Of a DNA stretch of 64,000 bases, positions 12,754 to 24,673 are shown piece after piece. The DNA comes from Coprinus comatus (taxonomy: Eukaryota; Basidiomycota; Agaricomycetes; Agaricales; Agaricaceae): positions 186,001 to 250,000 of the forward strand of contig JAWPGT010000017.1 in the NCBI GenBank assembly GCA_034638255.1, read 5' to 3'. Each line of letters begins with the position of its first letter. Position 1 is the stretch's first letter. The notes beneath the pieces were generated by a model. That model did not search any database and had not been told where the DNA came from. It worked only from the letters and a program-made list of their open reading frames with translations. Position numbers and translations under genes: made by a program.

Positions 12754-14960
12754 ATGACTACGATATATATCGACGAGAGTGCAGGCTCTGATACAACTGG
12801 TCTTGGTACTCAAGAAAAGCCTTATCAAACTCTTGGTTATGCCGTCTATGCCAACGCTGCCAATGCTGATGGTGTCAAGTATTCTATCAGGAAAGATGCT
12901 ACTGTTGAATATGATGAGCCTACACAGTCATCATTGAAGAAGGCTAAGAAGACCGCTGATGGTTTGGAGAAGAAGAAGAAGAAAGCAGAAGAACAGGCTT
13001 TGAAAGAGGCTAAAGAAAAGGACGAACAGAGGGAGAAGAGGGAAAAACTGTTGGAAGAGAGTAAGAAAATTGTTGTTGAGGAAGATCAGAGCTTGCCCAA
13101 GGCTTCCAGGGTCAGTATATTTATACATTCTTTGAAATGGGGATATATGCTGAATATTTAGTCGTGGAATAGTCCAAGATAACTCAGCTTACTGTTCTTC
13201 GTGGCCAACGTGTCCGAGTGTTCGGTTGGGTCCATCGTCTACGTGACCAAAAGGGTATTATCTTTATCGTTCTACGCGATGGTACTGGTTACCTCCAATC
13301 TGTTCTTTCCGGTCAATTGGTATGTGATTTTCATAAATTATTTTAAAATGATACAATAATATTTGATATAGGCACAATCTTATGATGCTCTCGCACTCAC
13401 AATTGAATCTACTGTCGAGCTTGTTGGTACTCTGCAAGAGGTACCTGAGGGCAAGACTGCGCCAGGTGGTCACGAGCTTATCGTCGACTACTTCAAAGTC
13501 ATCGGAGCTGCCCCTGGGGCTGAAGATGCATTCACCAACCGATTGAACGAAGTACGCATATATACACCAATTGTCCAAAATTAAAAAAAAATCTAATTCG
13601 ACTTCGTTATAGAAATCAGATCCTTCAATCCAAGCAGATCTTCGCCACCTCGTTTTGCGAGGCGAGCATGCTTCTGGTGTTCTTCGTCTTCGTTCTTACT
13701 TGCTTTCTGCTTTCCGTGAATCCTTGAACTCTCACAACCTTCTCGAAGTTACACCTCCTTGTCTTGTACAGACTCAAGTAGAGGGTGGCGCAACTTTGTT
13801 CAAATTGGAGTATTATGGTCAACCAGCTTTCCTTACTCAGAGTTCCCAACTTTATCTTGAAACCTGTTTGCCAAGTTTGGGTGACGTCTTCTGTGTACAA
13901 GAAAGTTTCCGTGCCGAGAACAGGTGGGTATATGCGCTTCGTTATTCATTGACGAAGATTGTACTGTACTGAACTTGATACTATAGTCACACAAGACGTC
14001 ATTTGAGCGAGTACACCCATCTTGAAGCTGAGCTCGCATTCATCTCTTTTGATGACCTCATGATCCATATCGAGGACATCGTAAGTAATGTATCCTTGTT
14101 TTTAAGGCGCATATATTTACTATTTTCTCTGTAGATTTGCAAAACAGTCGACACCCTCCTCGCCGACCCCACATCCGCTGCACTCATCAAAGCTCTCAAC
14201 CCTAACTTTGTTGCTCCTAGTCGCCCTTTCACTCGTCTAAGTTACGTCGATGCCATTAACTGGCTCAACGAACATGACATTAAGCACCCTGAAGAGGATG
14301 CTGAAGGCAACCCCATCAAGGATGAGTCTGGACAAGTTAAGATGGTAGAACATAAAGTTGGCGATGATATCGCTGAAGCTGCTGAGAGGCAAATGACGGA
14401 TGTCATTGGAAAACCTGTGTTTTTGTATGGTTTCCCCTCGGAGATCAAGGCATTCTACATGAAGAAGATGCCCAAGAAGGAGGGCGATAAAATCACATTT
14501 ACAGAGAGTTGTGATCTTTTGATGCCCAACGTCGGTGAAATTGTCGGTGAGTCGGACTTTTTCTGTACTGTACCCATGGGGTTCTTAGTGACAATTTCAC
14601 TTTAGGTGGATCGATGAGGATTTCAGATGCGGAAGAATTGCTGGCTGCATACAAAAAGGAGGGCATTGATGCTGCTCCTTATTATTGGTACACTGATCAA
14701 CGCAAGTACGGAACTACCGAGCATGGTGGTTATGGATTAGGTGTTGAGGTAAGTGTTTTAATTAATTGATAATATAATACTCCCCTTGGTATTGATTAAT
14801 TCCTTTCCGTGTAGCGTTTCCTTGCATGGCTCGCTAACAGATACACCGTCCGTGAATGTTCCTTATACCCAAGGTATGTTTGGCATGTTAGATCATCGCC
14901 ATATAGATAGGGAGGCTGACAGTTGATGTTTTCAGGTGGCCCGGTCGTGCTACCCCTTGA
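12754..14960 (+). CDS. Asparaginyl-tRNA synthetase, cytoplasmic
   Basis: Class IIb aminoacyl-tRNA synthetase charging tRNA-Asn in the cytosol (yeast DED81 equivalent), about 560 residues. Exons: 12754-13110, 13173-13319, 13372-13551, 13613-13923, 13987-14080, 14135-14546, 14606-14748, 14815-14873 and 14936-14960. It starts with the eukaryotic N-terminal domain ([18 protein letters not shown]), then a Lys/Glu-rich linker, then the OB-fold anticodon-binding domain ([27 protein letters not shown]). Catalytic core: motif 2 is within [21 protein letters not shown] followed by [10 protein letters not shown]. Motif 3 is GYGLGVERFLAWL, and the C-terminus is [10 protein letters not shown], as usual for AsnRS. 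No frame defects are seen. Convergent with DPH5. Confidence 0.96.
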
Positions 14961-15194
14961 AAGAATAGACGTTACTTTCGATTTACTTTCTTTATGTATT
15001 GAATATATTGGGGATTGCTCTCTTTTTCGAACAAAAATAAATGTCTGGAAACTATCATCAGAAAGAAACCGTATAAATTGGGAGTGGTGTTCGGTGTTCC
15101 CGGTCTTCATCCATATGAACCTTATCAAAGCGATTTTCATGAGAACCCATACATAGGTATGCATATGCTGCCAAAGGTTATTTTTAATTATAGT

Positions 15195-16587
15195 TCAGTC
15201 ATCTAAAGTACACCCGTATTCCTCCTTTGCAATCCTCCTCCAGTTCTCCTTATTTACGGCAAATTCCTGAGCATAGTCAACTTCAAGATGATGCAGGCGT
15301 TTTCCAACAATGACGAGACTGTGTAAAGGTTCACCGAAAAATTCTGATGGAGTTTGAGAAAGTTCTGTAAGTGTTCCTGCAACGATGCGTTCTCTTCCTT
15401 CACCTCCTCCTACACGAGAAAGACCGATTGCAAGGGTTTTTTCGGGTGAGAGTATTCCTGAGTTTCTGATTTTTTCGATTTCGATGAGTTGGGAGACTGC
15501 TAGTGGGATTGACATATAGCGAGGTGGTTCGTAGATTTTCCTACCACTGTTTATATGTTTCGTTTTTTCATTCAACATTCGTCAAAAAAAAAAAAAAAAA
15601 AAAACAAGGAAAAGGAAAAAGACAAAGGAAAAGTAGTACATACCGAGCAAGATTTTCTTCACTTTGTTCCTTAACTTTAATATCCAATAAAACCAAGGTA
15701 TGCATTCCTAAATCTGAATTTTCCTTGATACGATCATAAAAACTATCAGGTTTCCAAGTTTCTGTAAAGAATACTAAAGAAACGGTTTGTCCGAAATTAT
15801 AGAGTTGTAAACCACAGGCTCCTATCGCGTTCATTATTGATGCGTTGTGGATTATTCGGTTGGAATTTTGAGTGAACGGGCACGTAGGATTATGTCTGTA
15901 TGGGTTGTTGCTCTGTTGTTTTTGGGAGATGGATATTTTTAGGGATCGGGATGTGGATAGGTTGGAAAATGTTTTTTTTTTGGTATTTTTGGTAGGTTTT
16001 CAGAGGATTCAGTTATGGTGGGTTCATGGAAAGTATGAGTTGTGTGGTATTATGTGGTATGAAAGAAGATATCGATGTGGATATCGTGAATGAAGGAGAG
16101 GGGGGAGGGGGAAGTTTGTACGTTTGAGAAAAGTCTTTTAGAGAAGTATAATGTTACTTACCCGAACGGATCACCAACTACTAATAGAGAGACATCTTCT
16201 TTATCTGCATTATGAAGAATCTCGTCACTTTGAGTTTCTACCATATCACGATCTGCGAGGATTATTGGTTTTTCATAAAAGGCTTCCTTTTTGATGATAA
16301 CGGTAATGATGGGATTGTATTCGGGTTGTAGAGATTATTGTTGAAAGATATTGATATTGATATTTTACAATTGATTTTAAATGGAGGGTTTATTACGAAC
16401 CAAACGTTCTTTTTGAACCATGAGGATGCTTGTATAGGCTTCAAGATAAACTCTACTTGAGCCATTTATGGCCTAATAAGTGGGTCAGATTATATTCATG
16501 ACTCTTTTAAGAGTAAGACTGAACCTCCAAGCCACGGAGAGTAACATCTTTCTCGTCCGAGAGACCCAGACCAATGATGAAGAACAT
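15195..16587 (-). CDS. DPH5: Diphthine methyl ester synthase
   Basis: S-adenosylmethionine-dependent methyltransferase of diphthamide synthesis on elongation factor 2. Minus strand from ATG 16587 ([21 protein letters not shown]) to the stop at 15195 (ending EEYGCTLDD). Exons join as [21 protein letters not shown], then [83 protein letters not shown] and [12 protein letters not shown]. The last exon carries [29 protein letters not shown] and the end. GDPFGATTHTD and the [16 protein letters not shown] block are DPH5 signatures. The intron before [10 protein letters not shown] contains a run of 21 A on the plus strand (15584-15604; T on the coding strand). Divergent from the F-box gene at 16798 across about 210 bp. 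Confidence 0.95.
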
Positions 16588-16797
16588 GACGGAAAGAAGG
16601 AAAGATTAGATCGGATTCTAAATATATCCATCACATCTATCACATCTATGCATCGAAATTATTGTATAATAAATCTTCCATTCAATCAAATCGATAATAT
16701 TAGTCCATTACCTAATCTATGACGTGGTGTATCCACATGTAAATACATCTCTTTCAATCAAATCTAATGGCAAACGTTTATTCTTCCTTTCCTCCAA

Positions 16798-18822
16798 ATG
16801 ACTCTCTACTCACATTCACTCTATAACTCTCCTCTAGTTGTTAATGATCTTCCGCTTGATGTTCTGCCTATCATCTTGGAGGAACTGAATAGCAAACAAG
16901 CATATCTTGCTTGTACACTCGTCAATAAGGTTTTCAATAGGGTTGCTACGCCTCTTCTTTATCGAGAGCTGGACTCAAGGGCTATACCAGAGGTAAGTGT
17001 CATTCCAAAAGATTTGATCACATAGTTCCATGACTTGAGGAATTCGGGGCACTCGGGCTGCGGGCATGTCGGCCCAGATCCATGAGGTTCTTGACCCTGA
17101 CTTATGTCATATAGGTGCCTTTCCATCATCCCGCCTCAACATTGCTTCAACGACCAGAATATGCCAAGTATGTTCGTCACATTACTGAGACAGGTTAGCC
17201 CCATCTATTATGCATGTTAAATTGTCGGATCATTTCCATTGATATACTGTAGGTTCAGTTCACCGCAGTTTACCCTCAAGTTCAGTTTCCGATATTCTAC
17301 AAGGAATATCACTATGCACAAACTTGACTTCGCTCTCTTGGAATGACGATTCATTAATAAGAGATGACAATTTACGCAACGTTATTAGCGTGATACAAGA
17401 TCACAATCTTCCCCTTCGCGAACTCACTATTCGAACACATAGTGATATTGGAATAGATGGTTGGGCACAGATTCATCAACTTACTGGTTTGAGAAGTATT
17501 AGTCTTTGGTGTATGGATGGTCCACCACCTGTTCTTCAAGGATGGAGTGAAGCATTAAGCGAAACTTTAACTCATTTGGAACTTGGAGTCAGTCCTCATT
17601 TCTTTCTTACCCCTGCATTCAACCAATAACAAATATTTCAATTTCTTAGCGTTGTACAGGTGTCCCACCAACTATCCTTATCAACGTTCTTTCCCATCTT
17701 CCACTCCTCAAAAGTCTTCGATTAAAAGGAGCTCCAGCAACATCAATACCAACCATAATCTCAAACCTTCCAAACTTAAAAATCCTCGATACCGAATACT
17801 TACCTTCATTCCGTCCAGCAAAATTTCCACCATCAATTAAAATGCCACAATTAACTTCATTAACAATTCGAGCAAATACCTTGAACAGATTCGATACTCT
17901 CAGTGCAAACAAATTACGAACGTGGTGTAAAGGTCTCTTACCAAAACCAGGATTAGAGAAATTCAAATTCTATGCATTTATGTTGAGTAGTACAAGATAT
18001 ATCAGCGCTTTTGCTACTAATGGTTCGGCTTCGGGTACTACTATGGTTTCTGGTGGATTTATAACGGATTTGGCTAAAGTTCATGGAGAATCGTTGAGGG
18101 AGTTTGATATTGATGATATTGAATTGACAATGGATGATGTTAAGAGTTTGGGATCGAATTTTTGTAGGTTGGAAGTTTTGGTTTGTGCTGTTGTTGTACC
18201 AGATATCGTAAGTCTTACTTCCCCCCCCCCTCTCTCTCTCTATCTATCTCGTACATTACTCATAGAAAAACTGGCGTTTTTATATTTGCCATACTTTTTT
18301 TTTTCCCCAAAAGGCTGCTATAAAAACAATGGTCTCCGGTGCATTAAATCTTCACACACTCAAACTTCAAGTACATTGGGTATTTCCAGAAACCAGAGAA
18401 TCTCAAATCATTCAATCGCTTCAAGTAACGAATGTGAATATTCGAACTACAACCTGTGGCGGTACTACGACCACGACTACAATAACAACGACGACCAGTC
18501 AAGTTACTGCCAAGGAACTTGAATGCAAAAAAATTTGTCACCCTCAGCGAACATTTCGTTTGGAAGATGCTATTTCTATGATGATTGGGCCTGAAACTCC
18601 TAAACTAAGAATGATTGGAATTGGAAGAGAACAATATCTGGTATGATTTCTTTCTTTTTCATCCACAATGGAGGCAAATTAAAATTAATTGATGTTATTT
18701 GGGGATGTGTATGTTGGTGGATGCAGGGTAAATGGATACTCGTTGAGGGTAAAGATGGAAAGGGTGTCCCGAAGTTAGAAGTATTGGTTGATACGACGGG
18801 GGAACTGAAATGGAATACCTGA
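16798..18822 (+). CDS. F-box protein with leucine-rich-repeat-like C-terminus
   Basis: Putative substrate receptor of an SCF ubiquitin ligase. The N-terminus (MTLYSHSLYNSPLVV) leads into an F-box (DLPLDVLPIILEELNSKQAY, LACTLVNKVFNRVATPLLYR). Exons: 16798-16992, 17115-17193, 17253-17587, 17650 to about 18207, about 18315-18640, and about 18727-18822. The body has irregular leucine-rich repeats such as LPLLKSLRLKGAPA, LPNLKILDTEYLP and NLHTLKLQVHWVF. A Thr-rich stretch encoded near 18450-18500 is low complexity. Stop TGA is at 18820-18822. The acceptor at 17649 was chosen because it is the one that keeps the frame. The target is unknown. Its 3' end converges with the F-box-like gene at 18951. 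Confidence 0.82.
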
Positions 18823-18950
18823 GAGAGAAAATATTTCAATCACCACGAGGCATAAATTTACTCATTATCAATTTCTGCTTAATTGGAACAAAAAATAGAC
18901 AATATATTTTTTTTGCTTGTTTCGAAAAATTCACTCGATATAATGGTTTA

Positions 18951-20873
18951 TTAAAATCCGAAATATATAGGCGCTTTGGTACCCCCGCTCCATGATGTAC
19001 GCCTCCACCTTGACATTTCATTATACAGTCCATGATACGATGAATAAACCGGGCGGATAGGATTGCACAGGATATCTTGTTGTAGTGAATCAGATGGGAA
19101 TTTAATATCCACTATTAATCCCGTTTCTTCTTCTATCTTCTCTATACCTTTCCTAAACAAAGCCATCGATGTCGAGGGTATGAAGTCGGGAGTAAATAAA
19201 ATGGAGATACTGGCTTTTTGCAGACGAGTGCCAACTTTGGAAGATCGTCGGAAGCGAAGAAATTTGAAAAGGGGGTCCGCTGAGAAGATTGCGCCCGTGC
19301 AATGAAAGACTTCGAGATGAGGACATAGATACTCAAGTTCACCATGTTCCATCTCCAAGTCCATATTTATGGAGGCAGGGAGTAACGAATCAGTCGGATG
19401 ATCCTTTTCCTTTTCCTTCCCGTTCCGCAGACAGTCGTGATTCTGGTTAACCATAAACATTTCCAACTGCTTGTCATCCCAGAAAAACTGCCTTCGAGGC
19501 AAGCTGTCAGTTCCGCCCCAGCGATAAAGGAATGAGTAAGACTTTGAATTATTATACGGTCTTATTTCAAGCGATAATCTTTTCACTTCAGAAAAAGTTT
19601 TCAGAACCGTCACCACTTCTACTGTTGACCAAGAGAACACTTCCATTCGAAGTTCCTCGAGCGGTTGGACCAGCCGAGCCTTGAACGAGAAGAGAGCCGG
19701 GGTAAGAAGGTCCTCTGCATTGCTCATTGACGAAAAATAGCCTGAGGCTTCGACAACGCTCAAGTGACGAAGAATTGGTGTATGCATGATTTGGAGGAGG
19801 TTAATCAAGTAACTATCGGGGTTTATGTTAACATGGCAGACGATTTTCAAGGAAAAGAGTTTGGGTAGGAATATGGGTTTGGAAGTAGCACTTGTTGGTA
19901 CAAATGGAAATCCTTCTTGGGGCTTTTGACACGGAATTGAACAGGTTTCGAGATTGGGACATCGTGATAGCATCTCGGTGGTCTGGGTTAATGTTAACTC
20001 TACTCCATCATGTAAGTTTAAAGCAGTAAGATGCTGCCAATTGATTGGAAAATGTATGATCTCCCCAGAAAAAGCCGGAAGGGAAATGCGATGGAGATGA
20101 GAAGCACAAAGGATAGATTGTTTTCTCTTGATTTTCGAGAAGTCAGAATTCATGTCATCATCGTCCAAATTTCGAAATTGGCCAGCGACGTGAAGTTCCT
20201 CCAAAAGAGGAACATCGTCCATAGATAATTGAGAAAACAATTCACTCCAATCATATTCCCCCAAATTCAATTTCAGTGACCTCCAACGCCGCGAGAAAGG
20301 GATAATGGTTTCCACGTATTTTTTAGTTTTGATATGCATAGTTTCGGTCTGAAAATCCAGCGATGATTTCATTGAGATGGACAATGGATGGATTCTAGAC
20401 CGAGATAGCCATTCCGAGATGATATGAATTGGAGGCCCTAGAGCGTATTGATCAATGTCCGGATCCCGTGGAACTGGTGGGACGACAATATGTATCGAAG
20501 ACCATAGTTCAGAGGTAGAGTATGTTATTTGTCTCCATTCACTGCAGATCTGACCTAGAAGCAAAGGCGCCTCTCTGCTGCACATTGCTGCATCGTGGGT
20601 TTCTGGAAGACAAAATGCGAATATTCGTTGTAGTATCTCGGGCAAGAGTCGCCGAACTGGAGCAATCAGATGCTGGTGGCTGATCTTGAAAGTTTCAAGT
20701 TGTTGTTGCTGAAGGAAAAGTGATTTATACTGGGAATGGAGCTGGTTGATCCTATCGTCCAATGTTTGACTGTATGCATCCAGTTTGTTGATCGCCAGTT
20801 GTGTAGAGCGCAGACGCCGATTAAGGCCATCGTTGCGAGATTGCGTCCCGAGGACGGTTGTGACAGAGAACAT
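18951..20873 (-). CDS. F-box-like domain protein, intact copy
   Basis: Single-exon 640-residue protein of a family expanded in Agaricomycetes. It opens with a coiled-coil-like segment (RRLRSTQLAINKLDAYSQ, LDDRINQLHSQYKSLFLQQQ), then an F-box-like motif (APVRRLLPEILQRIFAFCLP) and LLLGQICSEWRQITYSTSELW. The rest is a long, weakly repetitive leucine-rich region with HLHRISLPAFSGEIIHFPI and PNLETCSIPCQKPQEGF. It probably recruits substrates to an SCF complex; no target can be named. A paralogue on the same strand at 24674-26589 shares order and wording along the whole length, and the broken RdRP gene lies between the two. A TGACGTCA element sits 67 bp upstream of the ATG. Start at 20873 is the first Met of the conserved block. 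Confidence 0.85.
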   Translation of the reverse strand: MFSVTTVLGTQSRNDGLNRRLRSTQLAINKLDAYSQTLDDRINQLHSQYKSLFLQQQQLETFKISHQHLIAPVRRLLPEILQRIFAFCLPETHDAAMCSREAPLLLGQICSEWRQITYSTSELWSSIHIVVPPVPRDPDIDQYALGPPIHIISEWLSRSRIHPLSISMKSSLDFQTETMHIKTKKYVETIIPFSRRWRSLKLNLGEYDWSELFSQLSMDDVPLLEELHVAGQFRNLDDDDMNSDFSKIKRKQSILCASHLHRISLPAFSGEIIHFPINWQHLTALNLHDGVELTLTQTTEMLSRCPNLETCSIPCQKPQEGFPFVPTSATSKPIFLPKLFSLKIVCHVNINPDSYLINLLQIMHTPILRHLSVVEASGYFSSMSNAEDLLTPALFSFKARLVQPLEELRMEVFSWSTVEVVTVLKTFSEVKRLSLEIRPYNNSKSYSFLYRWGGTDSLPRRQFFWDDKQLEMFMVNQNHDCLRNGKEKEKDHPTDSLLPASINMDLEMEHGELEYLCPHLEVFHCTGAIFSADPLFKFLRFRRSSKVGTRLQKASISILFTPDFIPSTSMALFRKGIEKIEEETGLIVDIKFPSDSLQQDILCNPIRPVYSSYHGLYNEMSRWRRTSWSGGTKAPIYFGF

Positions 20874-20939
20874 CTATGTTTTATGTTGTAAAGACAATCG
20901 TAGAAACAGGGACTGGCGGAGTTGCAAACATTGACGGTC

Positions 20940-20947
20940 TGACGTCA
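20940..20947. promoter_or_regulatory. TGACGTCA (CRE/ATF-type) palindrome upstream of F-box-like gene
   Basis: Perfect 8-bp ATF/CREB-type palindrome 67 bp upstream of the start at 20873. It is embedded in an 18-bp block (GGTCTGACGTCAGCCGTT, 20936-20953) that recurs exactly upstream of the paralogue at 26664-26681. Binding by a bZIP factor is inference; the conservation could also simply reflect recent duplication. Confidence 0.55.
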
Positions 20948-21143
20948 GCCGTTCTTGCGCGCTATATTTAGAGGAAGAAAGGGTAACTAAAGTTGATCGC
21001 TGAACTTTGAACCGGTGACCTGTAGCGTGAGCTACCTTTGCTGTGAGTTTGACCTGCCACCTTCGTGTTCTTCTACTCCCAGTGCCATTTGGTAGGGGAT
21101 AATAGGATGCTGTTCACCATGTCACTAAGGATCACCCCTGCCC

Positions 21144-24100
21144 ATGGATGTCTACATGACCAACGTTCCGCCGGGTTACGACGAGAGGGATTTGGGACGA
21201 ATCCTAGCCCCATATGTACGGGTGGCGACGGGGAGGGAAGCGTTTGACGTTCGGCTGTGTCCTTCTAATGCGGGTTTTATTGGCTTGCCCAGCACCAAGG
21301 CAGCTGAACAGTTTTTTTTTATCTATCCATGGTTCTGCCTACCCCCGCCAAGAAATATTGCTTGGGTACCCTCGAATTCTCTGAAGGTTCTCATCGTACT
21401 TTGTCGCCCATTCATCAGCCCGCCGCCGCGTACAGCCGCAATCACCGAACTTGCTCTAGAAGCCTATCCCCATCCGGTCGATTTCAGTTTGGGTGGATGT
21501 GTAGAGACACAACGTCTTCTCAATTGAAGCGGAGGCAAAGGTCTCTGGGTCTGAATTGAGCTATAATTCAGATCGGCATGAAATCAGGATTCTGGTCGGG
21601 CAGCCTCCACGGCAATCTTACTCTGGATCACTATTCAGCGAGCTTTTTGAGCTTAATGATTTCCAAATACCCAATTATTTCATAGCAATTCGACCTTCCT
21701 CTATGGACACAATTTCTACATACGCTAGTTCAGGGAGTGGAGAATGTATCCTATTTTTCCACCTTAAATGTCCTCCGTTCTTCCTCAAGAGCCAATTTAT
21801 TGAAGCGTATGGCATTGACCGGTTTCTTGTTCGAAGACTTCAGACTCCCCCCTCACTTGACAACCCAAACGCAGTCCCGTTCACTGCACTGTCCCTTCGC
21901 GTTGTTCTTGATTCGATTGAAGGGTTGGGTTTGTTCCACCGTATAGCCAAATTAGCCAATTTACGAAACGTCAAACCAGCACACCATCATTGCTGAACGC
22001 AGAAATTTGTATTCTGTTTCAAACCTCTAGGTACTTCGCGAGCGAAGCTCATGCCTTCCTTGGAGGAGCTGTTTTCAAGTCTTGGCTCTGCTCTATAACA
22101 GAGTACTTGATCCCAAAGAGATATTGGAGCTTCTACCAATCATGGACAAGCTGAAATCGGTAGACAAAGATTGCTACGCTGCTAGGATATTGCAGATGTT
22201 TGGGCTTCACATGAAGGAACATTTCAACAAACGCGGGCCCAATCAACCCTCAAAACCATCACTTCCTATTTCCTATCCTTTTTTTCGATACTACACATCC
22301 CATTATGATCGAACAATAGACGATTCTTTCGACCCGAGACTATACAGGTCACTTCACATCACACGCACACCTACGTCCGTACCACTGTCCGGCCCACTCC
22401 TTGAGAAGTCAAATCGAGTGATTCGTCAGTATGATGCAGTTAATCATGAATTCTTTGTCCGCCTCGAATTCCGCGACGAAAATATGCTGACCTATCAGCA
22501 TGATCCTGGCATTAGTGGCCCAACCTATGTTGTAGACCACATCATGCCATACATGGATGGATGGATGTTTGGAGGTCACAAGTTTGAATTTATTAGTTAT
22601 TCGATGTCATCTTTGAGGAATCATTCTGTTTAGCAAGTTAACTTTTTCCGACATCAAGACAAGCGACAACAAGTACATCTTTACTAATGGATCAGGAGAA
22701 ATTTCCCCAGAACTCTCCGATGCTATTTGGAATGCGGTAGGAACGCCAGGTGCCTCCAGTACCCCTCAGGTTTATCAAATTCGTTTCCAAGGAGCCAAAG
22801 GCATGGTTTCGGTCGATGAGCGATTGCGGGGTTCAAAATCTATTTCTCTTCGACCTTCAATGATCAAGTTCAACGCTGCTGAAAGAACCCAGATTGAGAT
22901 TGCCAAAGCTATTGATCAACCTACTCCTTTTTATCTAAACAGACCTCAAGATCAAGCAGTCGCACAAACCAAGGCGATGTCTACCTCTCTAAATAAAGCC
23001 TCCCATCTCATCCAATCGCATGGCCTTGGTAGCTCGTTTAGGTTATCTTCTACTTTTCTCGGAATGGAGAAATTCGGGGGAGAGGATCGTTGGCCATTTT
23101 CAAAAAGGCTCTTACAAATGGCAGTTTTTCATATTCTGCGAGATCTGAGAAATCATACACGAATCCCTATCCCGGACTCCTGGACTCTGGTGGGTGTTGC
23201 AGATGCTTACGGATATCTCAAGTATTATTTCACGATCCCCTGTCGCACATCCCGGTGACGTACAACTTGCCACTGCCATTGGAGAACCACCAATGGGTTC
23301 TCCTTTCTCCAAGGTCCCTCTCCCAAATTCTGTTGTATTCAGTGTACAAGGTAATGTCCTGACTACTATAACCCACACATACGTAGTATAATAACTAAAC
23401 TAGATATCCAAAGGTTCTCGGCCACTCCCTTCATGCTTGGGTGGAGGTGACCTGGATGGCGATGAATATCATATTATACCACTTGATATCTATCCATATT
23501 TCAAACCAGAGAAATTTGCGATTCCCGCAGAGTACGCGTCACCTGAGAAACTCAGAACTTACAAACCGTGTACTATCAATGACGTCGCTGCTTTTGTCAG
23601 GGATTATATTCTCTCCGATGTGCGCCCCGTGTTCACAACGAGCCATCGTAGGCCCCAACTAACATTGCTTTGAACACTCAGACTCTTGGTGTGATTTCGG
23701 CGACTTGGCTCAATTTTGCAGATCGAAGCCCACAAGGTGTATTTGATGAAAAGTGTCTGTCTGACCTTGCAGAGCGATGCAGTCCAAGTTGACAGGGAAT
23801 CCTGTCTCAGTCAGTGTATGCGAGTATAGCGGACCCAAACCTGACTACCATGAGACGGTTTACAGAATTCGTAAATCAGACGGGTATTACCTTGCCATTG
23901 GGGGGAAGCGATATGATGGAATTATCCCTTCAGCAGAAGAGCAGGAAACTTGGAGGATACGACCTATATTGAAGGGCTGGCTAAAGCCTTACCTCTGTAC
24001 CTTCTTTTCTATCCTCATATTTCCTTTACAAAAGGTGCGGAAGCATGTTAGGAGCAGCAAATGAAATAGCCTCCTTGTCCTCAATTTTAGTTCGCAATCG

Positions 24101-24450
24101 AAATGGTCGCAATTTGTAGTCTATCCCATGGTGGCGATAAACCCTTGTCAGAAGAAGTAGTTATAGGGACGATTATTCAGAGGACGAGCAATGTACGTCA
24201 ATGAAAATTGAAGATCGACAAGTTGAAGGAACGAACACAAGTTGTCGTGAATAAAGTGAGACAGCAGTTGGAGAAGGATGGAAATACAAAGAGGGAAGTG
24301 AAGGTTTATTTGCGGTTGGCTTGAGTGGTTTTGATTGTGGCGCTGATTGAAATAAAGAGAAAGACTTTTAATGCACAGAGTTTTGAATTGGTTGTACTTG
24401 GTGCTGTATTTGATGCTGTAAAGATTTTGGATGAGTCAATGGCTGAATGA
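21144..24450 (+). pseudogene. RNA-dependent RNA polymerase (RNAi type), broken
   Basis: Degraded copy of a cellular QDE-1/Rdp1-type RNA-dependent RNA polymerase, which in fungi makes dsRNA for RNA silencing. The N-terminal RNA-binding-like part begins MDVYMTNVPPGYDERDLGRI. Conserved blocks follow in correct order but in changing frames: SYNSDRHEIRI, ALLYNRVLDPKEILELLP, KYIFTNGSGEISPELSDAIW, YQIRFQGAKGMVSVDERL, RIPIPDSWTLVGVADAYGYL, SRSPVAHPGDVQLATAIGEP, and the catalytic loop GGGDLDGDEYHI near 23440-23475, with all three Asp present. Later blocks are LGVISATWLNFADRSPQGVF and AQSFELVVLGAVFDAVKIL. At about 22630 and 23217 blocks that are normally separated by tens of residues abut in different frames, with no room for an intron. 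Further frame changes lie near 21510 and 23780, and an in-frame TGA is at 24322-24324. One normal intron (about 23357-23414) survives. Sequence error could explain single frame changes, but not the deletions. Confidence 0.85.
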
Positions 24451-24673
24451 AGATTTTGAATAACTTGTAGTATCACAGGCTTCTGTACTTGTATTTTGTT
24501 TTCCTCCAAAATGAATTGCTGGATTTAATGTCATTGTTTACCCCAAGACTGGAATTGGGAGAGAACAGTAGCATTTGATATGCATTGTTATTCAGTTATA
24601 AATGATGATGAATTAAATTAGTTCATAGGCTAACAAGTCTTTTTTGTGGGTGAAGGATACTCTTTATGTTGAT

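Noticed and set aside
12931..13128. Leu/Phe-rich antisense frame
   Set aside because: Complement of the Lys/Glu-rich linker of asparaginyl-tRNA synthetase.
21144..24450. A viral origin for the RdRP homology
   Set aside because: The blocks are those of the cellular DLDGD-type RNAi polymerases, with a spliceosomal intron, not of RNA-virus polymerases with a GDD motif.
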